Notes: a model not told the origin generated them from the sequence alone. 64,000 nucleotides of DNA from Effrenium voratum (GCA_963377175.1 CAUJNA010000532.1:141915-205914); one strand, 5' to 3'; positions 1-10,437 are shown, numbered from the stretch's first letter. Numbers and translations are program-made.

Positions 1-3000
1 TAGGATCACTCTTCCTGGCAAGTGGATCGTACCTCCGCACAACGCCAGGAGCGCCAGGATGCCGATCCCTCTCACGGGAGTGAGAGCCTGATCGTGACCT
101 TTGCTCATGAAAAGTCTGGTACATCTGAAGCGTGTTCTGTCGCTTCTGCCATCGCTCAACGCAGTCCTGGCAAGCCTTATAAAGCCACGCGAAAGACCTA
201 ACGGTCACATCGCGATCCCACCTCTCGATGTCAGGCCGCATACAGCGTAGATGACGAACGTTCTCAATGAACACAGCTAATAGTACCCCATCATCGATCT
301 TCTTCCTGATCCCAGAAATGAGATTGTCCCAGGTGCTCAGATAACTCCGGAGCCTAGCTTCATCGTCGGAGTGACCTGTCTGCCGACACTTGAGACTGGT
401 CAACTCGGCAATCTTGAAGGTCTGGTCGTCCTCGACTCCAGTCTGCAGGTGATTCAGCAGAAGCTTCAAGATCTGTCTCCCCTTGATGCCCTGGGGAGGA
501 TTCATATTCTGAGCGGCTTCGGTCAGGCGGTTCATCTTGTCCCTAACAGCCCTGGTCTTGATACACTCCCTGATAGCACTCGTGAAGTTGGAATCTAAAA
601 TCGGGTACTTGCAGGGTCCACCAAGAGCATCATAGTCAAGCCTCTCAGTCTCTGAAATCCACGCTAACGCGTAGTCAGAATCAAAGCTGAAAGCATTCCT
701 GACCCTTTCCTTTATCTCGGAAAGCCACTCCCGCAGCTTATCAGCTGTCGGCTCAGCAGGTAGCACTATCGTGTTGCACTTATGATGGAACCGATCCTTA
801 TCGACAACGGTGGAAATCAGAGCCCCTATCGGGGTACATGAGGTAATCCTGCAACTTTCACACAGTCTAGCAGGCATAGGGCAGCAAACTTCACACGCCC
901 TCATTCCACAGCCAACGCAAGGGACAAGAGGGAAACCAGGCTCAGGAATCCTGCTACACTTAGTGCACCTGTCTCGTCCATCATCTCCCCTCAAGGCTTC
1001 AGGGAGAAGACCACCATCTCCCTGCCTACCGGCCCCATTTACGCTGTAGCCAAGGCTAAGACCTGGCCCAAGGTTACCACCGCTCGCAACACTCGAGGGG
1101 TAACCTGCAGCATCGTTGGGCTGACTAACGCCAGCGCCAACCCCTTGGTGGCTAACGCCACCTCCGTAGACAGGACCATAGAAACTGGAACCACACTGAT
1201 TGTTCCCAGCTCCATGAGTATCAGCAGCACTACCATAGAACCCAGGTGCTCCACCAGGGTATCCCCCGGTAGGAGCCCCACCACTCGGGGCTCCAGGAGG
1301 TCCGGCGGGACCTTGGCCTCCGCCAGGATGTCCAGGACCTGGTGGTGGAAATGGAGCATGTCCGTGACCACCGCTTCCGCTCCCACCTTGACCGGGTGGT
1401 CCGCCTTGCCCACCTCCTCCCCCAGGAGGGGGAGGAGGAGGCGGTCCAGCGTTAGCACGTTCATGCCGAATATTGCAGCGCGCACATCGCTCGAGGCCGT
1501 CGCTGCCAAAATGACTGTGATCCTCACAAACGTGGTTCCCACAATCCGTGCAGAAATACATTGAGACCTCCTGGGCATTCTTGCGACATGCCCAACACTT
1601 CATTTTCAAGAACTGACAATTGCAACAGTCCCCGTCGTCACCCCGGCAAAGCCTGCAAAACTCACGATTGCACGTAACACACGAGAATTCAGCGTCCGGG
1701 TGCCTACGGTCGTTGGGATTATCGAGGGCACAAATCTTTGGCGCACCTGGGCCACCGGTACCGGGAGCTCCTCTTGCGGCCGGTGCCGAGGCCTGTCCAC
1801 GATCAGATAGAGCTCCAGGAGTCCTCCAGCTATCGCCGGGACTCTGGATATCGGCACTAGCTCTACTCCCAGGAGTCCTCCAGTTATCGCCGGGACTCTG
1901 GATGTCGGCATGGGCCCTATTATCCCTACCACCTCCTGGATGACTGTCTGGGTTCGGAGAGACGTTCCCGCTATCGTGGATCGGCCTATCCAGGTTCGGA
2001 GAGATGCTCCCGCTATCGCGGATCGGCCTCTCCCCCCTCGATTGCCGACTCCGGACCTCAGATCCCCTATCGGGGACGGCAGCAGGCCTCGGGCTCCTAT
2101 TCCTACCCACATCCCTGTTGGGAGAAACAGAAATGTCCCCCCTTTCGCGTGCGTGGGGGCCACCCCTCGCACGCCCTGGCGGTGAATGCGACCTGTCAGG
2201 CAGTCCCCGAGCCCTCCTGCTTCTGCTGTCAGCCCTCTCCCTATCGGGATTAATGGGGTGCCTGCCTGCATGAGAAGGATCGACCCTACCGGGCACATCT
2301 GGCAAAGCATGATCAGCCAAATCAACACCACCGCCCGGTCTCACCGGAAGGCCAGTACCCCGACCGTTACCTTCTCCGGGAGTGGGCGTCGGAGACCTAA
2401 TTCTATGTCCCTGCCCCGCGAAAGCGTTGTATCCAACGTTCCGTCTCTCTCTGGGCTGAGGAGGATTTTCCTGATTTTCCTGGACACCCTGAATAATGCC
2501 AGCAGCCTCATCGACATGACCTTCGATTTCATAAAGCTGAGCCATGATTCTGTTGTTCATTCCATTAAGAGTACGCACGTTACTCTCGACAGTGCTGATC
2601 CTCCGCATAGCGCCTTCAAGCGTACTCCGGAATGAGTCGATTTCACGCCTAACGGCAGACCGTGCTTGATCACTATTCGCAGGGAGATTGCGGATCTGCC
2701 TTCTGATGTCATCAAGAACTTGATTCAGAATCCCCGAACTCGCTTCGTACTGCTCAACACGGGACTTCAAGGTTTCAAACCTTGCAAGGACATCGTCATG
2801 ATCCCCATGGTGGCGTTGAACTCCGCGAGATAGATCCTGGACCTTTCGATTGACTTCGTCAATTGCTTCATGCCAGTCCTGCGGGGATACAGGCCCTGAT
2901 GATCTATCGATCGCCTGTGACCCCCTTCCACTTTGCAGCCTCGACATCCGATTAGCAAGAAGGGTTTGCTCTTCATTAATGCCACCAATAGATTCGGAGG

Positions 3001-3538
3001 CCCACTTAGCAAACTTCTCGTGTTCAAGGAGAGCCTTTTCGAGTTTCAGGTTTAACTCTCTGAAATTCGCGTTCACCCCACTGCTGCTAGCCCTATCGGG
3101 CGGTTGCGCGACAGGATTCAAATTCCATTCACCTGCTGGCGTCCGCATCCCGACGGTTTTCTCTACCGAGAACATCCGTCCCTCGAGCTTGTCCAAGTCC
3201 TTAAGGATCTCATCCTCGGAAGCAGCATGGCTCCTGTGGACGGCCTCACGATTCTCTTGAATCATCTGGCGAAGCCGATCAGTTGCGGCCTCATTGTCCT
3301 TAACAGATTCATGAACCTCGTGTGAAAGCAGATTGATCCTCTGCTCCACGACTTCAGCCTGTTCATCGATGGCTTGCCTCACAATGGCTTTGCTGTCAGG
3401 AATAACTTCCCTAGCAAACCGTTGAACTATCATACGCATCCCGACTATCCCTAGCTCTCTCTCTCTCGCTTCGGGCGTCCCTGTCAACACGAAGGTCCCT
3501 GGCGGCTCCACGAGAGAGACTCCTGGGCCTCGCAGCAT
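1..3538 (-). CDS. Gag region of a Ty1/copia-type retroelement, downstream reading frame (partial, runs off left edge)
   Basis: An open frame without any stop runs from 3538 down to base 1; internal ATGs lie at 3538, 3439 and 3433. Counting from the ATG at 3439 it exceeds 1,140 residues. Order: a charged coiled coil (about 1-330), an Arg/Pro/Ser-rich linker with an 18-residue tandem repeat containing SPGD and WRTPG (1806-1895), a first Cys/His cluster (about 580-665, CWAC, CTDCGNHVCEDH, CARC), a Gly/Pro-rich stretch, a second Cys cluster (about 820-885, CTKC, CVGCG, CEVCC, CESC), a helical Gag-like core (about 886-1115, containing LRSYLSTWDNLISGI) and an RS/ER-rich tail at the edge. The core resembles UBN2/copia Gag, which packages element RNA. 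Protease, integrase and RT should lie further left. The very large Gag and paired zinc clusters recall dinoflagellate copia elements. Family is inferred; the open frame is seen. Confidence 0.75.
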   Translation of the reverse strand, partial: MLRGPGVSLVEPPGTFVLTGTPEARERELGIVGMRMIVQRFAREVIPDSKAIVRQAIDEQAEVVEQRINLLSHEVHESVKDNEAATDRLRQMIQENREAVHRSHAASEDEILKDLDKLEGRMFSVEKTVGMRTPAGEWNLNPVAQPPDRASSSGVNANFRELNLKLEKALLEHEKFAKWASESIGGINEEQTLLANRMSRLQSGRGSQAIDRSSGPVSPQDWHEAIDEVNRKVQDLSRGVQRHHGDHDDVLARFETLKSRVEQYEASSGILNQVLDDIRRQIRNLPANSDQARSAVRREIDSFRSTLEGAMRRISTVESNVRTLNGMNNRIMAQLYEIEGHVDEAAGIIQGVQENQENPPQPRERRNVGYNAFAGQGHRIRSPTPTPGEGNGRGTGLPVRPGGGVDLADHALPDVPGRVDPSHAGRHPINPDRERADSRSRRARGLPDRSHSPPGRARGGPHARERGDISVSPNRDVGRNRSPRPAAVPDRGSEVRSRQSRGERPIRDSGSISPNLDRPIHDSGNVSPNPDSHPGGGRDNRAHADIQSPGDNWRTPGSRASADIQSPGDSWRTPGALSDRGQASAPAARGAPGTGGPGAPKICALDNPNDRRHPDAEFSCVTCNREFCRLCRGDDGDCCNCQFLKMKCWACRKNAQEVSMYFCTDCGNHVCEDHSHFGSDGLERCARCNIRHERANAGPPPPPPPGGGGGQGGPPGQGGSGSGGHGHAPFPPPGPGHPGGGQGPAGPPGAPSGGAPTGGYPGGAPGFYGSAADTHGAGNNQCGSSFYGPVYGGGVSHQGVGAGVSQPNDAAGYPSSVASGGNLGPGLSLGYSVNGAGRQGDGGLLPEALRGDDGRDRCTKCSRIPEPGFPLVPCVGCGMRACEVCCPMPARLCESCRITSCTPIGALISTVVDKDRFHHKCNTIVLPAEPTADKLREWLSEIKERVRNAFSFDSDYALAWISETERLDYDALGGPCKYPILDSNFTSAIRECIKTRAVRDKMNRLTEAAQNMNPPQGIKGRQILKLLLNHLQTGVEDDQTFKIAELTSLKCRQTGHSDDEARLRSYLSTWDNLISGIRKKIDDGVLLAVFIENVRHLRCMRPDIERWDRDVTVRSFAWLYKACQDCVERWQKRQNTLQMYQTFHEQRSRSGSHSRERDRHPGAPGVVRRYDPLARKSDP

Positions 3539-4238
3539 CACGGATCCTAGCATTTCGGCGTGATTGGTCCTCCTCCTCATCCGCAAAATTGTAATCTTCG
3601 CCATCATAAGACTCAGATTTGGCAGTATTAGGGTTGTGCCTACCGGCGCCAGATCCCTGCTTTGAGCTACTGCCCCAACCTGCGGTTGATTTCAACAGAG
3701 CATCGTATCCGAAGTCTGTGAATTTCCGCTCCTCGTGCTCATCAAACTGACCTGGATTTTGAGAACCAGTGGGTCGACCCGAGATATCTCTCGGAGCCAA
3801 AACCATAGTCCCTGGTCCTTGCGGCCTGTCCTCAAACTCATCCGAGACCTGCGATTCACCTGGAACAAGAGATCTCGGGGGTCGGGTCGGCATAGCCTCC
3901 GGGTCGTCCGAATGAGGGCGGGCCATGTTCATCGCCATGCTGATGAAGTCGAACTGTCCACGCCTGTGACCTGATTCAGAGCCGCTCCTATCGGAGCGAA
4001 CCCTTCGTGTCTGCTCATCATCGGTGGCCTGACGGAAAATGCGGTCGTCTCCATCGTCGGTGTACCTGCCACGGCTCCTGGGTGTGTCCCTACCGGGATC
4101 TTCACCCCTGCGATCCTGACCTGTCGAACCTGCTTCGAAATCCTCGTAGTCATAGTCCGGTAGGTCCTCACCTGAGCGGAGGCCCCCTAGGATGGCCTCC
4201 TCATCCACGACGCTCCTTCGAGATCGTGGGGTCGACAT
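3411..4238 (-). CDS. N-terminal part of the same Gag protein, upstream reading frame
   Basis: The frame runs from the ATG at 4238 (MSTPRSRRSVVDEEAI) for 275 codons to TAG at 3413-3411. An earlier TTG at 4262 is open but an unlikely start. The product is highly charged and low complexity: acidic patches (DYDYEDFE), many Arg/Asp/Ser and a final SERERARD segment. No fold is recognisable; it looks like a disordered Gag N-terminus. It overlaps the downstream frame and is offset from it by one base, so the two probably formed one protein originally. The stop after STVC would otherwise cut Gag from the coiled coil and zinc clusters. Confidence 0.65.
   Translation of the reverse strand: MSTPRSRRSVVDEEAILGGLRSGEDLPDYDYEDFEAGSTGQDRRGEDPGRDTPRSRGRYTDDGDDRIFRQATDDEQTRRVRSDRSGSESGHRRGQFDFISMAMNMARPHSDDPEAMPTRPPRSLVPGESQVSDEFEDRPQGPGTMVLAPRDISGRPTGSQNPGQFDEHEERKFTDFGYDALLKSTAGWGSSSKQGSGAGRHNPNTAKSESYDGEDYNFADEEEDQSRRNARIRDAARPRSLSRGAARDLRVDRDARSERERARDSRDAYDSSTVC
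3446..3470 (-). other. Frame break at a GA dinucleotide tract in gag
   Basis: On the minus strand a GAGAGAGAGAG run lies where the upstream Gag frame and the downstream frame overlap. Loss of one GA unit (two bases) would shift the frame by exactly the observed amount. Slippage mutation, assembly error or programmed frameshifting could all explain it. The element copy may therefore be dead. Confidence 0.5.
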
Positions 4239-4990
4239 AGAGCTTGTAGTTGATGGTCTCAAGCGCGTAGGAAAGTCCTACGGCTGATAACCTGTGATTC
4301 GGGCACGAGCCTGTGCCCAGGCAATGGGTTAGTTGGGGTAAACAAGCCACAAAAGAAAGGTTCCCCAAAAGCAAACCAATCCCCGGTCCCAAAGATCAGG
4401 GTTTCCCACACACCAGAGAACAACAACCAAAGGAAACAAACCAAACAAGAAAAGGGTTAACCCGCAACCTTGGTCGACAACAGGCCGCACGACTGGTCCC
4501 TACCAACCTGGCGGCGGCCCGAGGTCTCTTTCTCCCCCGAGATGCCGTCGGTCGACGCAGGGGTTCGGCGACGCCCATTCGAGGCGCGACGGAACCCAAA
4601 ACTTGAGCCAAAACACCACAGGTCGGTCACTAACGCGACGTCCCTGATGATGATATTAACCATGGCTAATCACATCAATCCACAAAAACACACGCAACCC
4701 AAAAGAAGAAAGAAGAAGAAGAAACCAAACAAAAGACTCAACAAATCACAAAACAAACAACAACAAAAAACCAAACAAAAAAACAGCCTCCAAAATTCCA
4801 CATCCCATTTCTTCCACGCGCCTCGCTGCCATAAAGCTCCACGTAGCTCGCAGAGAGACGCACCTCTCTGAGAGTCGAGTTGGATCGGGTCTCAGCTTGC
4901 TAAGCTCGGCCCAAACGAGGGTATACCAAAAATCATAGCTTCAGGTTCCCCAACTCTAGGGTATACCAAAAGTTCTGTTTTGTTCAGAAG
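4239..4990 (-). other. 5' leader / possible LTR region of the retroelement, with spliced-leader match
   Basis: There is no convincing coding content upstream of gag. On the minus strand at 4613-4602 the 12 bases TTTTGGCTCAAG match the 3' end of the dinoflagellate spliced leader as I know it, in sense orientation 364 bases before the gag ATG. A 14-base direct repeat (AGGGTATACCAAAA) lies at about 4918 and 4960. A motif AGGTTATCAGCC near 4290 weakly resembles an initiator-tRNA primer-binding site. The LTR ends could not be fixed. Confidence 0.35.
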
Positions 4991-4999
4991 CTCTGATTC

Positions 5000-6055
5000 A
5001 CATTTGGTCCCTAAGCCAGTCATTCAATTTACCGGGCAAAGGCAGGCAACCACTGGCTTTCCAGCCTTTCTAAGAGCCGACATTGCCGGTACCGAAAGAG
5101 TGGCTTGCCTGGGATCTACTGGATTTGGATTCCTAGTGTTCAGCCTGGAACCTGAAACTACCATTTACAAATGGTGGTTTCTCAAAGAACCACTTCCTAT
5201 CAATAGCCTTGATTGAAAATTATCAGCTTGGGAAGCCACCATTTGCAAATTGAATCAGGTTCCAGGAGGTGAAATGACACATAACTTTGGAGAAGACCCC
5301 AGTACATTCTGGGGAGCCTTTGGCTTGTTTGGGCCGTTTCAAAAGGTAAAACAAATGTCAATAGAACTAGGTTTAGGAGTGGAAAAAGGATCAAAACACC
5401 TTTGCCTCAGGGAAAACTTGTTCTGTTGCAAAATAAAGCCCTACTACTATGGGAAGGCGTAGGATAGGATCCTAGAAGGTTTGGTGGCTTTGGTATCGTC
5501 ACTGCTTCCTACGTTGATTGGCTTCAACACAAGGAGGAGGGGGGGGTTGAGGATTAAGGACATGAAGGGTGTGCCTAATGGCTCAAATCAAAGGGCTATG
5601 CTTTCTCAGTGAATCAAAGTAGCACTTGACCTCTGCTGTCCATGTATATAGATGTAGCTTTTGCTATATACACGTAGTGCTTGCTTGATTCAGCAAGCAT
5701 GCATATGCCCTGTCAATGCATGATCAGCAGGATCAGATTTGAGGAATAATAATCTATCGCAAACCTAGAGTAAAGGATGAGACAAATGCAAAGGCAAACT
5801 GTGATAAGGGTGAGGAGTAATTCCAGAAACACTTGGCTGCATGAAATTACAGAATGCAGCCATCTAGCATGCATGAAATGATCAACAAAACAAAAGGGTC
5901 TGTCTTTTTGAGGGTGCCCCAAAACATACCAACAATGGTGGTGTTCGTTTGATTCGCCTTTAAAACCACCCAAAACGGGTACCCCTTAAAGAAACACACA
6001 CAGAAAGCGTTCGGTTTGTGATACAAACGAGTGCCTGATATGCACCATCTCTTAC
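5000..6055. other. Non-coding stretch with dispersed repeats
   Basis: No convincing exon is seen. It contains Pro/Phe-rich chance frames, AT-rich segments at 5640-5720 and, at 5899-6004, one copy of the GGGTGTGTCTTT-type TIR repeat. Confidence 0.4.
5899..6004 (+). mobile_element. TIR repeat, GGGTGTGTCTTT family (introner-like)
   Basis: The left end (GTCTGTCTTTTTGAGGGTGCC) and right end (GGGTACCCCTTAAAGAAACA) are imperfect inverted repeats. The centre carries the family signature CCTTTAAAACCACCC. It starts about 50 bases beyond the 5' splice site of the exon at 6056-6160, so it lies inside a predicted intron. Confidence 0.5.
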
Positions 6056-6160
6056 CTTTACCATGTTGAGCTCGCTTTGACATCCAAGTGAACTTGCCGT
6101 AAAAAAAAGGCACTCTGGAGCATATCAAGTCTTGGGATGCCATGCCGTCTCTTGGCGCAT
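6056..6160 (-). CDS. Internal exon of an unidentified gene
   Basis: It is bounded by TTTTGAG| at its 3' splice acceptor and |GTAAGAG at its donor, the best canonical donor in the window. Length 105 fits a 2+3n+1 phase. The peptide is balanced and coding-like (APRDGMASQDLICSRV, then FYGKFTWMSKRAQHGK). A CTCAGATGCCC-type repeat lies about 30 bases upstream. No family recognised. Confidence 0.45.
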
Positions 6161-6188
6161 CTCAAAAGCGCATGCAGTTCTCAAGTAA

Positions 6189-6307
6189 ATGCCTCAGATG
6201 CCCAGAGTATTTCCATGGGAAAGAAAGGCATCCTTTTTTGTTTGGTTGAAGGGGAACCTTTCACAAACAAAGGAAAAAAGGGCACCACTGGGCAACTGGG
6301 ATGCCAT
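6189..6307. mobile_element. TIR repeat, CTCAGATGCCCAGTGG family
   Basis: It starts CTCAGATGCCCAGAG, continues with CCATGGGAAAGAAAGGCATCC and ends CACCACTGGGCAACTGGG. CCCAGAG/CCCAGTGG and CCACTGGG form the inverted ends. It shares order and wording with the copies at 14.6, 17.0 and 32.1 kb. Confidence 0.5.
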
Positions 6308-7630
6308 CCAATCCAGAACTGTGTCCTGGGCAAATTGCTCCCCGAGCAAGGTCCCTTTATCTGGGGTTGAGATCGTGTGACCTAAGTCGTGATTTTGTGA
6401 AGATGCTACCCAGTCAAGTGGCGGTGCAAATGATCGCAAAAACAAGCAACTGTAGAAACACCACTTTTCTCCCGCACCTCGACTATGTGTGATACATATG
6501 CACGTCTGTATACATAATAATATGACTATGCCTCACGCATGAATCCAAGTATCCACCAACATACCATTAGGTTCCAGGCTATGCTAAAACGGTATGTTGC
6601 GGGCTTTTGGAATTCTCTTTGAGGGAACCCTGCATTTTGTCGCCACCATGGCGCTTTGAATGCCGCAATATGGTCTTTTGGTCTATGGACCAAAACAAAA
6701 ACAGGGGGTGAAAAAGAAACCCTCTGTTCATTGCTTGCCTTTTGGTTGGCGCCGCAAACGCGTGTGAAGTTGCGCCATCTACTTTCAGGCAACTGTAAAG
6801 TGAAGCCAAGAGAGAAGCTGTCATGTGTTTCCCCTGTTGCCACTGGTAATGATCTACCAGGTCCTTACAGAACTCCGATCGGCAGCTCCCAAAGGCTCCC
6901 TCTTAGACAAGCTTGGATAAGCTCCCTACCAGCTCCCAACCGCCAGCTCGTGATCGCCCATGAACCAGCATGGTTGGGAAAACAAACAAGAAGGGGACAC
7001 GGGCGAAGCAAAAATGTCCGGGATTCTATCAGGAAACCCGTGCCTAAATGCGCACAATATGCCCACATCCCCTGCTTGTTCTCAGTTGCCCAAAGGACCC
7101 AGAAATACAAGGTTAACACTTGGGGCTATGACGTAAAATGGACAAACAAGGGAAAACAAACAGGTCAAATCGTCGATTCGCCGTGGGCAACTCAGAACTG
7201 CTTGCAAACCTTCCATTTGTGGATACGTCCCCTGGAAAAAGCAAAACAACATATGTCCAGTAGCAAAAGATTCCCTTTAAAACCACTATGGGAACATAAA
7301 AACATAGCTCAACCACAGATTCTATAGGTTAGGTGGGTGTTGCTCAACAAGGTTGGGCTTCATTTTGGTTTCCCCTAGCCATCCGATGGTTTCCTTGTCT
7401 GAAACAGGGAACCAAGTGTACTGAGAACTGCTTGCAATCTTCCATGTGCCTGAGTTCCCTGGAAAAAAAACAAACAAACATATGTCCAGTAGCGATAGAC
7501 TCCCTTTAAAACCACTAGGGGAAAAAAGCAACATAGTTTGAAACCGTGGATGGCCACCAAAGTCCAAGATGGCTTCCACTACCCCCCAACCACATCCACT
7601 ACCTTTAGGGATTCTGCTTTGGGTCAGTCT
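6308..7630. other. Repeat-rich stretch without a secure exon
   Basis: A 223-codon frame is open on the plus strand from 6656 to 7327, but its composition is not convincing and it crosses two repeat copies. At 7195-7310 and 7420-7530 there is a duplicated block: GGAAGRTTGCAAGCAGTTCT-type flank (minus), then TTTTCCAG, then a CAGTAGCRATAGAYTCCCTTTAAAACCACTA-type core written here as two parts. The same core recurs near 12.95, 31.1, 34.2 and 59.6 kb. Confidence 0.4.
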
Positions 7631-7718
7631 TGCAACGGGAAGCGCACCGTTCGAGACGCCCCCAACCAAGCGCTGCCTCGAGGCCCCGGTGCCGCCACCG
7701 CGCCACAGCCTCCAAGAC
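7630..7718 (-). CDS. Probable internal exon, unidentified
   Basis: The acceptor is TTTTGAG|GTC at 7719. The frame reads VLEAVARWRHRGLEAALGW and then RLERCASRCKT, a helical, Arg/Leu/Ala-rich peptide in GC-rich sequence unlike its AT-rich surroundings. The donor near 7630 could be GA or GT and is not fixed. The other two minus frames are Gly/Trp-rich and unlikely. Confidence 0.4.
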
Positions 7719-8397
7719 CTCAAAATCGGAGTGAGCCAAGCGGGGGAGTCGAACAACCCGTTTTCGTTTACGTTTTTGATGGGTTTGTCCTCGACCACCA
7801 GAAGGGGTTGCCCAAAACATAGGCCTTCAAACATGTGCTTCTCTGTTTCTGTTACATATTTAGTCGACCCTGAAATGCGACGTAGTTTTTCAGGAGACCC
7901 AGTTTGAGTGGGGATCCCAGCTCGTTCTAGGGGTTTTCTTACTTCCATGGGAAGTAAAGCAATTTTTGCATTTTTGGGGGAGTAAATACAACAGCCCCGT
8001 CGGTTTCTCCTTTCTTGCCTCCGCATCTGGTGCTGAATGGCTTTTTCAACATGGCAAACTGGATCTGGTCAAGGAATGACACAGCTTGCCGACTGATTTT
8101 CAAGATTCCCTATCCTATGTGTGTATATATGTATAGAGAGAGAGAGTTCCGTCTTAAACCTCACGCCCCTAAAAGGGAATTATAGCGCACATCTTCTTCC
8201 TTCAGAGAATGGTCTACCCTGCCAATCATGGAGTGGCAGGAAGGAGAAGGAAGACTTTGGGAAACCTCCTTGTCCATGCAAAAGAGGGTCACAACTTCCT
8301 ACCCCAGCCCCCAAAAGCACACTGTGCCTTCCGAGCCTTGGCTCCATGTGGCGAAAGGGACCGATTCTAATGATTCACCAACCAGGAACAGCCCAGG

Positions 8398-8518
8398 TTT
8401 CCACAAGGTGGGTGTGTCTTTGTGTAGGGGGAAGCCTCAAGATGGCTTTGGTGTTCCGTTTGGTTTCCCTTTAAACCAAACCCAAAAAGGGTACCCTCAA
8501 AAAGACACACCCGGGTAG
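8398..8518 (+). mobile_element. TIR repeat, GGGTGTGTCTTT family, complete copy
   Basis: It starts GGTGGGTGTGTCTTTGTG and ends CCCTCAAAAAGACACACCC, a clear inverted repeat of about 19 bases. The core is TTTGGTTTCCCTTTAAACC. The upstream flank, about 45 bases beginning GGGACCGATTCTAATGATTC, recurs before the truncated copy at 13.25 kb, so the mobile unit may be larger. Confidence 0.6.
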
Positions 8519-9270
8519 ACATCAGGCCAAAAGGTTTCGCTGGCTTTCTACCCTGGCTTTTGGGCAACTGTTCGATTGGAGCAAGCCAAGGTGTGCTTCA
8601 CCCCAAAAACCGGGGCTAAACCTTCAGCCAGCTCATCGGATTTGGGGAAGGGATTTCTCTAATCAAAAGTCAGCATGCACCCCCAACACTTGTTTTAACT
8701 ACCCCCTAGAATGGTGACGTCCCTTTGGCTTCCCTTTAAAGCCACCAATAAAAAGGGTATTGCTGAACAAAAACACAACCATCTCCAATCTCCAAGCATG
8801 CACCGATCAGGGTGTGTTGTGAAATAAGAGACCGATTGTTGGTGGTTGAGCTTTGGTAGGGTTTCCCTCCCTGAAACAGGAATCCCAAACTGGGTGGGTC
8901 TTTTTGAGTCGGTGCCCTTTTGTTTTGTGGCTTACAGGGGTACAACAAGGACCACCGTGCATTTTGGGTCCAACTTAAAAAAAAAAAAAAGACACACCCA
9001 ACTGGCTGGGTCTTAGACCTGCCTAAATCTGTTGTGTGAGTGGAATAAAAAGCTCACTGTCTAAACAGTTGGCCAAACCAGAGCGACCAAGCAAGATTCC
9101 GCAATTTAGCAGGCCTGGTAGGCATTTGGTGACTTATAGCTTTTCCTGCTGGTGTCTATGACAATTTGGGTGTCCCTTTGTTCACGGGAACCCCTTTCTG
9201 GGTGGTGTAGGAAAACACCAGGAACACCCAACTATTTGGGGGAGTCCGACCTAAACAAAAACTCACCCAA

Positions 9271-9397
9271 TTTAAGGCAACATGGACAACGGCTCACGCC
9301 CATAGGGCCCGTGCCTCTGCGCAAGTTCGTGGCACCAAGCCTTCGCGCCGTTTCTCTGTGGGCGTTGAGGCGGCCCCTAAGGAAGCGTATGAAGCTT
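9271..9397 (+). CDS. Possible internal exon, unidentified
   Basis: After TTTAAG| the plus frame reads ATWTTAHAHRARASAQVRG and then TKPSRRFSVGVEAAPKEAYE, ending SR|GTTAGG. Composition is coding-like and the stretch is GC-richer than its surroundings. A minus frame (NPRSFIRFLRGRLNAHRETA) is also open, so strand is uncertain. Confidence 0.3.
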
Positions 9398-10154
9398 CGA
9401 GGGTTAGGGTACTTCAAAATCAGTTTGGGTGCGTGGCTGCTTTTTAGGTATGCCGTTAAAAGTGTTTATTTTTGGGAAACCAACAGGACATCGTTATTTT
9501 TTTGCATTTTGCGGGGCTCCCCTGCTCCCCTAAGAAAAAAAAGACGAGCCACCCATATTAATATGGCGGTCAAAGGTAGGGTAGCCCCATGGACAGCCGT
9601 GGTGGTTCAAGGGTCCATTGCTTTCCGGTGTTGTTTTTTCTCCGGCATTTTTTTGGTCCGGCGGGTTTTACGTGTTTCCCCGGTTTCTCCGGAGGGGCCC
9701 GAGGTATAGTAAAGGGCCACACGCAGCATCTGGTGAATAGACGACCGATATTTCCAAGGAAAGCTTGACCCTAGGGTTCAACCGATTTTCAAAAGAATGG
9801 CAAGGACCGAATTTAGACGATGACAATCCCTAGGAAAGCACTGGTGGCTATATTAACCCCCATTGTCTTAACCGTGGCTTGAATCCCAGGGTTTAGATGG
9901 AACATACAACAAGAGGCTTGCGGGGGTTCGGGTTTTCATTGCATACAACGCCGCGCCCTTTGTTCCCTGCGTTTTCCGTGTTAAGCGGTTGCTGAAGTCG
10001 ACTCACATTTGGCAAGAATGTGCAAAACTCCAAACAGGAATAGGGCCAAAACCAAAACAATAATAGTGATCCAGGCATGACTGTGGCAAACATGCAGGTG
10101 TGCTTGGCCCTAAAAGGGTTGCTTTGGGTGTGATTTTGTCACCGCAGCCGGACA

Positions 10155-10437
10155 AATACACACACACACACACGAACCAAAAGCGATGCCCGCCTCAAAG
10201 GATATGAAGGCTGCACTGACAAACTTGAAACAAATGAGCAAGGGTCTTCGCTTCCAGGATGTTCCCTTCGGGGGTAATGAGCGAAAAACACACCAAAACA
10301 CACAAACACACAAACACACAAACACACGAACACACACACACACAAACACACAAACACACAAACACACACACACACAGACACACAACCACCTGGGGAAGAC
10401 ACCCAAACTGGAGGTGTGTGTGTGTGTGTGTTTTTGT
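10155..10437. repeat. (CA)n / (ACACAAAC)n microsatellite
   Basis: Short CA runs, then an ACACAAAC-type array (10289-10383), then GT runs at 10415-10437. The open frames over it are meaningless His/Thr and Val/Cys runs. Confidence 0.85.

Noticed and set aside
1039..1578. 179-codon minus-strand frame
   Set aside because: Shadow of the Gag frame over the zinc clusters and Gly/Pro-rich linker; hydrophobic Leu/Val composition without motifs.
1606..2331. 241-codon minus-strand frame
   Set aside because: It is a shadow of the real Gag frame, which is open throughout this region in a neighbouring frame and has the domain content.
4285..4300. Initiator-tRNA primer-binding site (AGGTTATCAGCC)
   Set aside because: Too many differences from TGGTATCAGAGC and no LTR end next to it; kept only as a weak remark.
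6656..7327. 223-codon plus-strand frame
   Set aside because: Crosses two repeat copies and lacks motifs; composition changes abruptly along its length, so it is probably a chance open frame.
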